A DNA stretch of 64,000 nt from Siphonodentalium dalli. Taxonomy: Eukaryota > Mollusca > Scaphopoda > Gadilida > Siphonodentaliidae. The translations under genes were made by a program, and so were the position numbers. This document shows, one piece after another, positions 1 through 11,559 of the stretch. The stretch is taken from assembly GCA_032622095.1 (NCBI GenBank), contig CP136064.1, positions 113,572,004 to 113,636,003 of the forward strand. The letters are read 5' to 3'. Each line of letters opens with the position of its first letter. Position 1 is the stretch's first letter. The notes under the pieces are model-generated. The model was not told the origin of the DNA, searched no databases, and worked only from the letters and a program-made list of their open reading frames with translations.

Positions 1-1290
1 TTGACAGGTAGTTACCTTATTAACCCTTTCTATACTAAGTAACATTGGTGAGTAGTTACATTATTAACCCTTTCTATATTAAAGCACCATTGATGTGAAG
101 TTACCTTATTAACCCTTTCTTTATTAAAGCATCATTGACGCGTAGTTACCTTATTAACCCTTTCTATATTAAAATATCATTGATGTGTAGTTACAATGTT
201 AACCCTTTCTATAGTATAGCATCATTGGCGGGTAGTTACCTTATTAACCATTTCTGTATTAAAGCAGCATTGACATGTAGTTGTTAACCCTTTCTATATT
301 AAAGCATCGTTGACGGGTAGTTGCCTAATTAACCCTCTATATACTAAAGTATCATTGTCGTGTAGTTACCTTACCAACCCTTTCTATACTAAGTATCATT
401 GGCGTGTAGTTACCTTATTAACCTTTTCTATATTAAAGCATTAATTGACAGGTAGTTACATTAAACAACCCTTTCTATACTAAGTATCATTGGTGAGTAG
501 TTACATTATAAACCATTTCTATATTAAAGCGCCATTGACGGGTAATTACCTTATTAACCATTTTTGTATCAAAGCATCATTGACGTGCAGTTACCATATT
601 ATAACACTTTCTATATTAAAGCATCATTGACTGATAGTTACCATATTAACCCTTTCTATATTAAAGCACCATTGGCGTGTAATTACCTTATTAACCCTTT
701 CTACGTTGAAGCAATAATTGACAGGCAGTTACCTTATTAACCCTTTTTATAATGAGTATCATTGGTGATTAGTTACATTATTAACCCTTTCTACAATAAA
801 GCATCATTGACATGTAGTTATCATAGTAGCCAGTTATATATTAAAGCATCATGGACGGTAGTTACCATATTAACCCTTTCTATATTAATGCACCATTGGC
901 GTGTAATTACCATATTAACCCTTTCTATATTAAAACATCATTGACGTGTAGTTACCCTATTAGCCCTTTCTATATTTAAGCATCATTGACGTGTAGAACT
1001 TTATCTTATTAACCCTTTCTTTATTAAAGCATCATTGACATGTAGTTACCTTAGTAACCATTTCTACACTAAAGCATTATTGACGGGTAGTTACCTTATT
1101 AACCCTTTCTATATTAAAGCATCATTGACAAGAAGTTAAATTATTAACCTTCTATAATAAGTATCATTGCCGTGTAGTTAGTTACCTTATAAAACCTTTC
1201 TATATTAAGACGTCGATCATTGACGGGTAGTTGTTACCTTATTAATCATTTATGTATTCAAGCATCATTGACGAGTAGTTACCTTATTAC
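1..1290. repeat. 45-bp minisatellite, about 28 degenerate units
   Basis: The stretch repeats a ~45-bp unit containing TTAACCCTTTCTATATTAAA, then GCATCATTGACG, then a GTAGTTACCTTA-type end. Copies differ by point changes and small indels. The array runs off the left edge of the window, so its true length is unknown. The unit strongly resembles the first ~45 bp of the TTAA-flanked MITE at 48824-49054 (CCCTTTCTATACTAAATACT followed by CATTGATGAGTAG), so the array probably arose by amplifying a transposon end. 45 is a multiple of three, so reading frames stay open through several units by chance. Confidence 0.93.
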
Positions 1291-2010
1291 TTGAAGTTTA
1301 TTATGACAGTATGACAATACACTACCCCGGACAAATGAAGAAATATCATACTTTATCTAACAGCCTAGCTATAATTAGTGAACATTAAACTGACAAACAG
1401 ACAATTTTCAGGGCCATTATTTAATATTAAAGGGATACAAAATAAAGAGATTTCTAATTATCAGTAAGAATTATTCTCTAAGTGATACGTATTATTTCAA
1501 ATAAATGATTGCATATACTATAGTAGACCATATACCAACAGGAAAATATTAGTGAATACAATTATTGTGTTTCAAAATTCGTTTCGTTTCGTTTCTGCAG
1601 CCAAATTACAATCTTAACTTTTAGTTATCGTTCTTCAAAATGAAGCGCGGATAATTTTCCTTGTGGTATTTTGAGTTAATTTTGTCGCGAATCAACGCGG
1701 ATTGACAGAAGGAAATGGTGTATTGGCTACAAACGGATAAACTGTGGACTTATATATAAGATTCGCCGATTTCTCCCCATGGATGTGCGCAAATATCGAA
1801 AAAGACTGAATTTCATGTGACAAAAAATATTTCAATTCCCGGAACAGTAAGAATTAAGCTGCGATAACGAAACGGATCAACTATAGTATTGAACAGTACC
1901 TCAGCTACCTGGCCATAACCAGAATATTTTCTCAAAATTGAATTTGTGGTACCGGTACAATCATGATGTAGTGCCAGTGGCCTGCTCATAATGCACCTGT
2001 CCAGAAGAAG
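1291..2010. other. No gene seen
   Basis: AT-rich unique-looking sequence between the minisatellite and the LINE remnant. I see no coding frame, RNA gene or clear repeat. Part of it could be the decayed upstream body of the LINE. Confidence 0.5.
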
Positions 2011-2015
2011 AAGAA

Positions 2016-2531
2016 TTGAGAAGTTTGAAGATCATGGACTACGCAGACACCATCTGGGACCCCTACCAACAAAATCACATCGACAAGCTGGAAAGAATCC
2101 AGCGTAGAGCAGCCCGTTTCATTAAAAGAGACTATAAGAGCAAAGAAGATGGATATATGACCAAGATCCTCTACGAGCTAGATTTACCAACATTGCAGAA
2201 ACGGCGGAAAATAAATCGGCTGGGATTCATGAGTAAGGTGGTGGGTGGATTGGTCCCGGCTATACCACCTAATCAATACTTTACACCCGAAACAAGGCGT
2301 CTTAGATCGCAGAGCAAAGTTCTGACAGGCTACGTCACCAGCCAAATTCCTCGGCACCTAATTTAAAGGAACAACAGTCAGTGCTACGAGGCTATACCAT
2401 ACGTGTCAGCTCAGTTCGCTAATTCCACATTTGTTCGAACTATATGCGACTGGAATCAGCTGGAGGAATTCTTAATCCTACAACAACAGCCTGTGGATTC
2501 CTTCAAGAGTGCGCTGAAGGAAAAGATCTGA
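2016..2531 (+). pseudogene. LINE reverse-transcriptase C-terminus, dead
   Basis: The frame reads MDYADTIWDPYQQNHIDKLE, then a QRRAARFI motif. This matches the conserved segment downstream of the catalytic core in CR1/Jockey-type non-LTR retrotransposon polymerases (a YAsxVWdPy...id.LE.vQRrAaRfi pattern). An in-frame TAA at 2364-2366 interrupts the protein. The same frame then continues as coding-like sequence to a TGA at 2529-2531, ending ...CDWNQLEE...DSFKSALKEKI, a usual LINE C-terminus. The sequence after it reaches ATTCAGATTCAG near 2585-2600, like the short tandem tails of CR1-type elements. No 5' part (endonuclease or catalytic RT) is present nearby, as expected for 5' truncation. The frame opens at 2016 with TTG, so no genuine start is implied. 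Confidence 0.85.
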
Positions 2532-2787
2532 GACTCTCTCGCCCGCTGCGAAATTACCATAATTGGGATCTGCAGCGTATTAACCATTCAGATTCAGATT
2601 GATCCACGATAGTAAGGGGTCAGTACATGTAGTAAGTACTGATAGTGATAAGCCTGCTGTACAATAATACTACTTTTGCTGTTTTACTGGTCTTAACTGA
2701 GTACTGTGTCAATGTGACATTGTTAATTCAGTTCCACTCTAATGTACATTAACTGGCAATGATGCATCTGACGCTATTAAAGGCACC

Positions 2788-2990
2788 GGTAATCCCTAAA
2801 TACCAGGAGGACGCGGCGTAGAAACTTGGTACAACAGTTGTTACACGACAAAGAAAATTATCAACAAGCTTAGTGAGCGTCATCATCAAAATTGCAAATT
2901 AAAACACGGCAATGGTAAATTGGTAATCCCTACATACCAGGAGGACAAGGCATTGAAACTTGGGACAACAGTTGTTACACGGCAAAGAAA
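2788..2990. repeat. Tandem direct duplication, ~134-bp spacing
   Basis: Two ~70-bp copies at 2788-2858 and 2922-2990 share GGTAATCCCTA, ATACCAGGAGGAC, GAAACTTGG and ACAACAGTTGTTACAC. They differ at about ten positions. The family is not recognised. Confidence 0.8.
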
Positions 2991-3308
2991 TTTAAAACAC
3001 ACTGTGCACAGATGAATGTTTATACATGTACTGTGCAGTCGAGATCACCTGGACTACAAATATTTGAGGATTATACTATTTGATGAGTAGATGGCTAGAT
3101 GCGGCACTGATAAAAGAATTAGAGACTCCATATTTACTCGGAAGATAACAGTATACGATGCCATACAGTTGTTCCATAACACCTCAACCTTTGGTGGATA
3201 TTAACAGTAAAACTAATGAAAATGATGAAAGCCAGACTCAACATCAAGACAACATGTGCATGCATAAGTGACGGTTCAATGATTTTGACTCCATCAGATG
3301 ATATTTAA

Positions 3309-3684
3309 GCGACACCAATTTTTAAGTCTGGTTTACGATGTGGGGAGAAAAAAAGTAGATGCAGGAGGGAAAAAAATAAAAATAAAAAAGATTGTCCCCC
3401 CAATTTATATCAAGTAAATCGTGGAATTTTACATAAATTTTACAAAAATTGTGAAAAAATGTTTTTGAATGAAATTCTGTTCAAACCAAACAAGACATAT
3501 CTTGTCATGAAATACATGAAAATATGGATCTGTAAATGATCATAAGCAGAACCGGATGCGACAGCACATGAAAATCAGTACGCGTGTAAAATATTTTGGG
3601 ACAAAAAAATTAAAAAAAAAATTCATGAAATGGAAACAAAGTTGTAGGAGGTGTTCGTAAACCAGACTTAAAAATTGGTGTCGC
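3309..3684. mobile_element. MITE with GCGACACC terminal inverted repeats, copy 1
   Basis: The left end GCGACACCAATTTTTAAGTC and the right end, its reverse complement apart from length, form terminal inverted repeats of about 30 bp (continuing TGGTTTACGA). The interior is A/T-rich and has no coding capacity. A second copy in opposite orientation lies at 11145-11537. No convincing target-site duplication is visible, so the superfamily is open. Confidence 0.85.
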
Positions 3685-3871
3685 TGTAGGCTCATGTTAA
3701 CACAGGATCACATATTCTCAAAATAATTGTCTCCCTCAAGTTGGCCTCAACCATACTAGTATTTATATTTGATAGAACCTCAGTGAGACCATGTTGAAAA
3801 TTACCATCAATGCAGTTCCAGTGTTGACGCAACGCGGTCATGTTACTTCAAACCAGTTGCAATGTTCCTTA

Positions 3872-4572
3872 GGCCAAAGAAAAAAGATACTATGTTTCCG
3901 TACATCGACCGACCCTAAAAATAACCCGCCGACCCTAAACTTTTTATTGATATTTTGAGAAAAAGTCAAAATTTTCGCAATTTTAATTTCCTGAGAGTGG
4001 ATCTCCTGCCTGCTTTATGTCTTGTTTTGGACTTATGGAACACTATCAACAGACATGGTGGGTGTGTATCTGTATATATACATGTAAAGAGGTTATCACT
4101 GCATATATTAGGGGTATACATGTACTAGTAGCTACTGTTTCCAAAAACCAGGCATGCTCGGTGGGTGTACTGGCTACCCCCCAGACAATGGGATGTAATC
4201 GTCACAATACATGTACGGTATAATGGCGGTATTATTGGTAAAATTCTTATAAAAAGTTAGTGACATCAATTTTGTAACAAGTTTATAGCCAAATTTATGA
4301 AAATGTGGTATTAGATATAATAAAAAACATACGTAAGCATGAAGTAAGTTTGATTTTTTATCAATCTTAATGTATATTTCCACTGTGTTGATCAAGTAAT
4401 ACTTTCCCCATGGCACGGGTTGGCATTTTATGTCACTTTGGTCGAGGTACCGGTAGTTCAATATTTCTGCAGCTGGATAAAAAATATCAAAATAAAATAA
4501 AATAAAAAAAATTCCCTACCTACCTACCCTAAATTTTTTTTACCGGAAACATACAATCTTTTTTCTTTGGCC
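3872..4572. mobile_element. MITE with GGCCAAAGAAAAAAGAT inverted ends
   Basis: The left end GGCCAAAGAAAAAAGATACT and the right end ...ATCTTTTTTCTTTGGCC are inverted copies of about 28 bp, both extending into a TATGTTTCCG motif. The 701-bp interior has a CCGACCCTAAA motif near each end and no credible gene. A TTA occurs next to both ends, but a target duplication is not certain. Confidence 0.75.
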
Positions 4573-4612
4573 TTTAGCATGGTAATTCGTGAAAATAAAT
4601 GTCAATGCAACT

Positions 4613-4728
4613 TACTCTCAGGCTCCAAATAAAAGTGCAGGCCCAAATAATAGTGCGGGGGGGGGGGGGAAATTCCATTGAAAGTTAATAAAAGTACAGA
4701 CCCAAATAATAGTGCAGGGGGAACTCTG
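4613..4728. repeat. Duplicated unit with poly-G run
   Basis: Two copies of a short unit, CCCAAATAATAGTGC followed by a G run, occur here, with AATAAAAGTRCAGRCCCAAAT in front. A related copy with a longer G run is at 5445-5500. The G runs are homopolymer sites prone to length error. Confidence 0.65.
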
Positions 4729-5000
4729 AGCAAAACATCAACTGTGGTTAACCAAATAATTTTTATAGCAGGTTCAGGTATACGAGTCAACATGTAGTAC
4801 AGGTACATGTATGTATCATGTGGTGTTTTTTTGGTTTGCCACATACTTGAATATGTACTACTCTTGAGTGCCTAATGTACGATTATTAAAATCGAGGTAA
4901 AATTCCCACCTGTACGATCGTTATTTGGTCCTGTACGTTTATTAAATTAACCAAAAGAAATAATTCACCAATCTTAAATTGTGTTATTCATATAAGAAAT

Positions 5001-5130
5001 GAACGGCGGTTTCAATGCGGTCATGGGGTTTTGACCGCGAGAAAAAATCAGCAAACTTCGGGGTTCATGCAGAGTTTGCTGATTTTTTTAACGCGGTCAA
5101 AACCCATGACCACGTTGAATCCGCCGTTTA
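5001..5130. mobile_element. Foldback element, ~60-bp arms
   Basis: The left arm starts GAACGGCGGTTTCAATGCGG and the right arm ends GTTGAATCCGCCGTTTA. The arms also share GGTCATGGGGTTTTGACCGC and AATCAGCAAACT, leaving a loop of about 20 bases. The whole unit can fold into one hairpin. No coding capacity. Confidence 0.85.
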
Positions 5131-5444
5131 TTATTTATATTTATATACTTAAATTCATTATGAACTAGGATTGTATGTCTTTCCCATTATTTATTCATCT
5201 ATTTAAACAAACGCATGGAGTTCAGTTCAGACAGTTCGAATCCTTGTTTTTTGGAAAACCAAACATTTTGAGAATCCGTTCATGGAGAACGGAAGAAACG
5301 CAATTTCACAGTAAAGTATAAACATATGACAAAATGTCTTGTTTAGCTAGTAACTAATGTAGACGTGTTGATAATTTTTACATCTGAATCATATAGAAAT
5401 CTTGAATTTGTGCTGATTTAAATTTTCATAGCTTCAAAATATTA

Positions 5445-5530
5445 ATAAACGTGCAGACCCAAATAAGCACTGTGCAGGGGGGGGGGGGGGGGGGATTTCC
5501 CAAGAAAAATAATAAACGTGGATGCAGCTG
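5445..5530. repeat. Poly-G repeat unit
   Basis: It shares AATAAACGTGCAGACCCAAA with the unit at 4613-4728 and carries a G homopolymer of about 20 bases. The small open frames across it are repeat artefacts. Confidence 0.6.
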
Positions 5531-6160
5531 GTGCATGCATATTTATTTGGCGCCCAAGAGTAAAGAGGTGGAGGTGAATGTTACATGTAAGTTGTTATTA
5601 ACGAAATGGAACGATGCCTTTAATAGGTTCCACCAGCAATAAGTCGCGACTTCTTTATATTGGCCTGACAGATTGGTTTTTGTTGGCGTCATGCCTGTCG
5701 ACCATTATGATGGCCACATATATTGTCATATAACAGCGATTTACGATCTGTCTTGTTGGCTCATAATATAAATTAAGAAAGTGGCCTTGTGTTCGTTCCT
5801 TGCGTAAAAATTTTTTTTTTTAGTACAAACGTCCTCATTGATTGTGTCCCTCGACTCCTTGTGTAATTGGTCAAGTAACTTACATGTATGTACATGTACA
5901 GACCACTCACAAATTTCTTAGAAAAGCGACCACATGTTCGAATCTACTTTGCGATTTTGGGGCAACGCATTTGTAAATGCGTTCATATTTTAACACATTT
6001 ACCTTGATTTATTCACAAACAAATGTCTTGATGCAGGCCTTAAAATCCATCAGATTTTTGGCAATAATCAAAATGTTAGTGTTTCACTTTCTACAGGGAA
6101 TCAAGACTTTTTACTAGAATCAAAATGAGAATCATGATTCTCAGATTCTGATTATAAAAC
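5531..6160. other. No gene seen
   Basis: Unique-looking AT-rich sequence with no convincing coding frame or RNA gene. TACATGTA palindromes occur near 5882-5900. Confidence 0.45.
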
Positions 6161-6162
6161 AA

Positions 6163-6650
6163 TTAAAGGTACTCAACCCGATAAAACTCCTCTCAATTAC
6201 TATTTCAATGGCTTCGGGGGTCAAAAATATTTGATTCGAGTCGAGGAAGTCACCCATCAAAGCTCAGATTTGTTAGATATCGATTTTAGAAATCTATTAT
6301 TTTTCATTATCGGGAATTCTTTCTGGCCCAGAAGACAGTAAAAAATTCGTTATTATTACCCACTTGATTATAGAGTTATCCATCCTTGTCTGTTTGAATA
6401 GAATTTTGGCGTAAAATCTCGAGCAGGTTACCAAATTGACGGCAGTTATAAGTACTCATCTCGAGAACATAAGAATTTTCAAAAATCAATATCTAATAAC
6501 TCTGAGCTTTGTTTGATGGGTTCCTCGACTCGCATCAAATAATTTTTACCCCCAAAGCCAAAGAAATAGTAATATAGGACCCTCTGATCGGATTGTTGTT
6601 GTTGGAATCTGTTGAGATGGGGACCCTCTTTACGGGTTGAGTACCTTTAA
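6163..6650. mobile_element. MITE with TTAAAGGTACTCAA ends, copy 1
   Basis: It begins TTAAAGGTACTCAACCCG and ends with the exact inverse, CGGGTTGAGTACCTTTAA. A second inverted layer lies inside (GATTCGAGTCGAGGA near the left, TTCCTCGACTCG near the right; AAAGCTCAGATTTGTTAGAT against ATCTAATAACTCTGAGCTTT). TTAA sits at both ends in all three copies in this window. That fits a TTAA target duplication but could be part of the repeat. No transposase. Confidence 0.9.
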
Positions 6651-7146
6651 TGTCAACAGTGTTTATTTATGTTTATTCCATTTTGAATGGAAAACTACAT
6701 CATGAATGTCCGATTCCGAACATATACATGTACACCAGGAGTGGGAAAATAACACAGAATTATTCAGATGTGAATTTAAATTAAACAAAATTATAACTAA
6801 AATTGCAAAATACACTATCGTATCGTTATTTGGGTGTTCATACTAGTATACTTTTTCGGCGCAATGATCGGTAATTTCAATGCGATTATTCCCAATGCAG
6901 TGCATTTAATTTAAATGCTGTCATTAAGGCATTTACAAAGTGGCGTGACACAATGCACCCTCAATGCATTTTAAATGCAACAACCGCATTTCATTGATCC
7001 ACGTTGTAAAGGACATTTATTTTTAGAATACATGTATGTACGTGTATATAACCACAAGAATAAAGAACAAATCAACTGTTTTTATTACTTTGTAAACCTC
7101 TGATGTTTCCCATACAGTATACATTTGTATATTATAAACCATGTTA

Positions 7147-7363
7147 CAGTAATTCTAGAGCTAATTAATCGACTCCTTAACTACAGCAGAATTATGGGTA
7201 ACTTTTCAGGATTTAGTCCGAAATATGGCTTGTTGCCATTCATCGGAAAGCTCTCACCGAGAGCTTTCCGATGAATGGCATCAACCCATATTTCCGACTA
7301 AATCCTGAAAAGTTACCCATAATTCTGCTGTAGTTAAGGAGTCGATTAATTAGAGCATTACTG
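7147..7363. mobile_element. Near-perfect palindromic MITE with TA target, copy 1
   Basis: The ends are CAGTAAT and ATTACTG with TA on both flanks (7145-7146, 7364-7365), as in Tc1/mariner/pogo-type insertions. The two ~100-bp arms (ATTAATCGACTCCTTAACTA, ACAGCAGAATTATGGGTAAC and onward) are almost perfectly complementary around GAGCTCTC-like sequence at 7248-7265. Sister copies are at 8860-9024 and 56722-56934. Confidence 0.92.
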
Positions 7364-7365
7364 TA

Positions 7366-8859
7366 TATCCTCTATAACTGTTTATTCAACATCACGTGCT
7401 GCAATCCATAAATGCGGTTCAGATTTCGATGTCCGGTTCAACATTATTATCATATGGTTTGATAGCAGAAATACTCAGTTTGGAATGTTATACCATACAA
7501 GTTTTACGAGTTGCTCTTGCTCAAGAATGGATAAATTTATAAACCTGATTTTTGGCGCATTAGTTAGAATTATATTTTTGCACAAGAACACACCACAAAT
7601 ATCGAACTGGACATCAAAAGCAGAACCGGATTGTATCGATTGCATGAACATAAGAAGTTGGTCACTGACCGACAATTGCTATTCTCTGGTGTGGTTTATA
7701 GGACTACCGTATGCAATGCCGACTTAAAAATAAAAATTCACATAAACATCGCATGAAGCGGTCTATCCACAAACTCAGGTATTCGGTAATTCCAAATGTA
7801 TGAACTATCACCATGATATCCCGGTATATCATTGTCAGGACTGTTTGTACAAAAGGTTGTTATTCTACTATGCATAATTTTGCTATATCATTGTACTCGG
7901 ACTGTATTGCAATGTAATATATCAGTACATGTACCGGTATACTGGGTGCACATTATATACATGTAGGCCTACTTTCACTTTAGTACATGTATGTGTCATA
8001 AAAGACTCATGTTGTTAAATTGAAAAAAAACATGTGTGAAAACAGAGAGAATACATGTACATGTGCCGGTACTATATACCTCTTTGTGTGCTGTACTACC
8101 GGTACTATTCATGTACATGTACTACACTACAATAAGAGAAATTTTAATTGATTCTGCTGCCCTTGTGCCACAGGCCTCAAACACGCCAAACAAGTATCTG
8201 TAGCCAGGCCCACCAGTACCAGGCTACTAGTAAATGAAGTACTGAAAGTGTCACATCATTAATCGAGCCCAATCTTAGTTATACTAGTCTCTTGTGTAGT
8301 TTGGGTTACTATTCATTAGATATTTAATGAATGTTTGGAATGTATGGTAGCATTCTTACCTGGATCAACATATGCCATGCACAACGCTGGTCATCATATC
8401 ATCACCGCTGTTGGCAGTAAACCGCTCATCGGGCTATAACAGTTAGAGTTTTCCATACCAGGGCTAATCTAATCAGTTAAAATTAGTCATTTTAGAGGGA
8501 ATACCAACCAGTGGAAGACGTACAAAAAGTCATGTATATTCAGATATCAGTTTTCGAGAAAAAACCCATCTTAGTCGAGCGGACTTAGAATATCGGGGTA
8601 AACTTAAATTTCATTCAGCAACACTTTCACAGCAGAATATAAAAATAGTACATTATAATCACTTACAGTACATGTACATGTAGCCCAAGTGCAGTGCTAG
8701 CCTATATTATATACTACCAAAACTTTTGGTCAGTTTCTCGATGACTGACACTTGTAAACGCTTGAACGGGTACTATATAGTACATGTACATGTGTACCGT
8801 ATGTGAATTAAAGATCTTATTAGTGACACAACAGGAGGCTAGACATACATTTGTAACTA
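7366..8859. other. No gene; rich in TACATGTAC palindromes
   Basis: No supported gene. The sequence is unusually dense in TACATGTA, ACATGTACATGT and CCGGTAC-type words (for example 7925-7940, 8051-8068, 8107-8120, 8665-8682, 8780-8792). Small open frames here look like chance. Confidence 0.5.
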
Positions 8860-9024
8860 CAGTAATGCTCTAATTAATCGACTCCTTAACCACAGCAGAA
8901 TTACGGGTATTAAACTCGGGGAGAGCTTTCCGATGAATGGCAACAAGCCATATATCCGACTAAATCCTGAAAGTTACACATAATTCTGCTGTGGTTAAGG
9001 GGTCGATTTCTTAGGGCACTACTG
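8860..9024. mobile_element. Palindromic MITE with TA target, copy 2
   Basis: The ends CAGTAATGCTCTAATTAATC and ...AGGGCACTACTG are flanked by TA (8858-8859, 9025-9026). The left arm is shortened relative to copy 1, so the palindrome is asymmetric. Confidence 0.88.
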
Positions 9025-9443
9025 TATCTGTTTTAGTGCACATCAAATGTATTTGTTGTCTTTCCTCTTGTAATTTGTCTTTGGTTGTGTTCGCCATTTC
9101 GATCGACAACTACATGTACTGACATCAAATGACTGAAATGAGTCAAAATTTAGCAGTGCAGCCAATTATATAGATAAACAGAATTAAATAGCATCCAAAT
9201 TCCAAATGAGCATAAATGATAAAACAAACTTTATTGAGCACTCTTTTAATACTAGTAATTACAGCTACAATGAAAGCACCTAATAAAAATTCTAAGTTTG
9301 GTAAAACTGTCTGTATACAAAGTTTATCTGGCCGTGATGAATAAAACCTATAAATGGGATCATATACATGTATGTTAGATATCATTACATGATTATTTGA
9401 AAACACATATCCGTATGGAAAACAAACTATTTTACCACTGGCC

Positions 9444-9565
9444 AAGTGGTCCTGCTAATATGCTATGATGCTGGTGGTCCTGCTGAATTGCTATGATGCG
9501 GGTAGTGCAATTCATAGCAATTAAGCAGGACCCAACCGCATCATAGCACATTAGCAGGAACACTT
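9444..9565. mobile_element. Foldback repeat built on TCCTGCT...GCTATGATGC
   Basis: The left arm AAGTGGTCCTGCTAATATGC and the right arm ...CATTAGCAGGAACACTT pair. An inner pair (TGAATTGCTATGATGCGGGT against GCAATTCATAGCAATTAAGC) folds as well. Repeated GGTCCTGCT and GCTATGATGC words show it grew by internal duplication. Confidence 0.8.
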
Positions 9566-9569
9566 GAAC

Positions 9570-10160
9570 AGGGTATATTTACAGTGTCAAATCGAATGGG
9601 CATCTTTTAACAATATTTTTGAACAATTTCCTAGAAGTGTTCGAAAATTGAGAACTGAATTTAAATTTTTTTTTATGAGGTTTCGAATGAAAAATTTCTA
9701 ACTTAGCTCATCAGGATTAACATTGTCGCACAGCTATATTCTCTTTCCCAACAAAGTCTATAGAACATACATGTAAAATTACAGCTATGCTTTAATTAAT
9801 CAACTCGCCTTATATTACTCGGGTATTACTGCAGTATTCAGGCGTGTTCATGCGATCAACCGCAGTCAGTTATACCGCCGCAGAATGTGGTCCACCTCAC
9901 ATTTGCAGTTAGGCTGTATTTTTCATGCGATGTTTATATGAATTTTGTTTTAAAGTTGACATTGTAATCACACCAGAATTTTTTTTTATTGTTTCAAAAT
10001 GTCTAGATAGAATTCAGAATTTTTGTGGTAAAAACAATTAACTTGGTTATCACAGTTAACACATATTACTGTGGTAAGATTACCAGCGGATACCGCATGT
10101 CAACAGGGACTGCATGCTCTAATTAATTATCAGGTTTAACATGTTTATACTGGATACAGT
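9570..10160. other. No gene seen
   Basis: AT-rich sequence with no credible coding frame. A fragment near 9785-9810 (GCTTTAATTAATCAACTCG) resembles the end of the palindromic TA-target family. Confidence 0.4.
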
Positions 10161-10165
10161 TCATT

Positions 10166-11113
10166 TTAAAGGTACTCAATCCGGTTCGATGATACCCATA
10201 TAATCAGATTCCAACATCATACATTTGTATTTAGAAAGGCTGCTTCAGTTACGTTATCAGAATTGATTAATTGCCCTAAAATAATGCTAACCACTGTCAA
10301 CTAAAGTATACAATTGCCTGACATACATGTATGTTATTTATCAACATGTTGTTCTACAAAATTTGGCCTTATTATCAACAGAAAGCCTCTTGATTTTAGA
10401 GTTATCCATCTTCATCTGAAATTTGGTCCGAGACCGTGGGCCACGATTAATTCTTGATCGTGAAAAATAGTATATTTCAAAAATTGATATCTAATAACTC
10501 TGAGCTTTGATATGTGGTGGGTTCCTCGACTCGTACCAAATATCTTTTACCCCCCAAGTCCAAATAAAGAGTAAAGTGCGAGCATTAATTCAGGGGGCCC
10601 TTAATCAGAGTATGCATCTTTAAATTCAAATACAGTTTAAAGATGCATAATCCGATTAAGTGCCCCTCATTTGCTATTTACATATACATGTATATGGAAT
10701 CGGGGGGGGGGGTAAAAATATTTTAATCAAGTCGAGGGACCCACCTACATGTATCAAAGCTCAGAGTTATTAGATATCAATTTTTGAAATTTTAATATTT
10801 ATCACCATCGATACTTAATAGTGGCCCAGAAAAATTTGACGAGCCGACGGTCTCAGACCAAATTGCGGATGAAGATGGATAACTCTAAAATGAAGAGGCT
10901 TTGTGTTGATAATAAGGTCAAACTTCGTCGAACAGCATGTTGATAAATATAACGTATCAGGCGATTTTATACTATACATGTAGTTGACAGTGGTTAGCAT
11001 TATTTTTGGGCAATTAATCGATTCTGATATTACTGAAGCAGCATTTCTAAAAAAAATGTTGTTGTTGGAATCTAATTATATGGGGACCATCGAATCTGAT
11101 TGAGCACCTTTAA
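10166..11113. mobile_element. TTAAAGGTACTCAA MITE, giant inverted-repeat form, copy 3
   Basis: It begins TTAAAGGTACTCAATCCGG and ends GATTGAGCACCTTTAA. The left half (~10166-10575) and the right half (~10690-11113) are inverted copies of each other throughout. Matched pairs include ATCAGATTCCAACA / TGTTGGAATCTAAT, GCTAACCACTGTCAACT / AGTTGACAGTGGTTAGC, and GAGTTATCCATCTTCATC / GATGAAGATGGATAACTC. The 948-bp unit is therefore close to twice a normal copy and could fold end to end. A smaller hairpin (GCATCTTTAAA / TTTAAAGATGC) occupies 10614-10648 in the middle. Confidence 0.88.
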
Positions 11114-11144
11114 TAGTTAGCTATATGAGTTATATACACATAAG

Positions 11145-11537
11145 GCGACACCAATTTTTAAGTCCGGTTTACGAACACCTCCTACAACTTTTTTTCCATT
11201 TCATGAATATTTTTTTTTACTTTTTTGTCCCAATTTTTTTTACACGCGTACTGATTTTCATGTGCTGTCGCATCCGGTTCTGCTTATGATCATTTGCAGA
11301 TCCATATTTTCATGTATTTCATGACAAGAAATGTCTTGTTTGGTTCAGAATTTCATTCGAAAAGTTTTTTTTCACAATTTTTGTAAAATTTATGTAAAAT
11401 TTCAAGATTTACTTGATATAAATTGGGGGGGGGGGGACAATTTTTTTTATTTTTATTTTTTTCCCCTCCTGCATCTACTTTTTTTCTCCCCACATCAGCC
11501 CACATGTTCGTAAACCAGACTTAAAAATTGGTGTCGC
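11145..11537. mobile_element. MITE with GCGACACC terminal inverted repeats, copy 2
   Basis: Same family as 3309-3684 but in the opposite orientation. Shared interior words include ACACCTCCTACAAC, CATGTGCTGTCGCATCCGGT and TCTGCTTATGATCATTTGCA in inverted sense. It contains a G run and T runs, and no gene. Confidence 0.88.
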
Positions 11538-11559
11538 CTAATAGACATTTAAACTTTGA

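Noticed and set aside
762-944. 60-codon open frame in the left array
   Set aside because: Falls inside the 45-bp minisatellite, whose period is a multiple of three.
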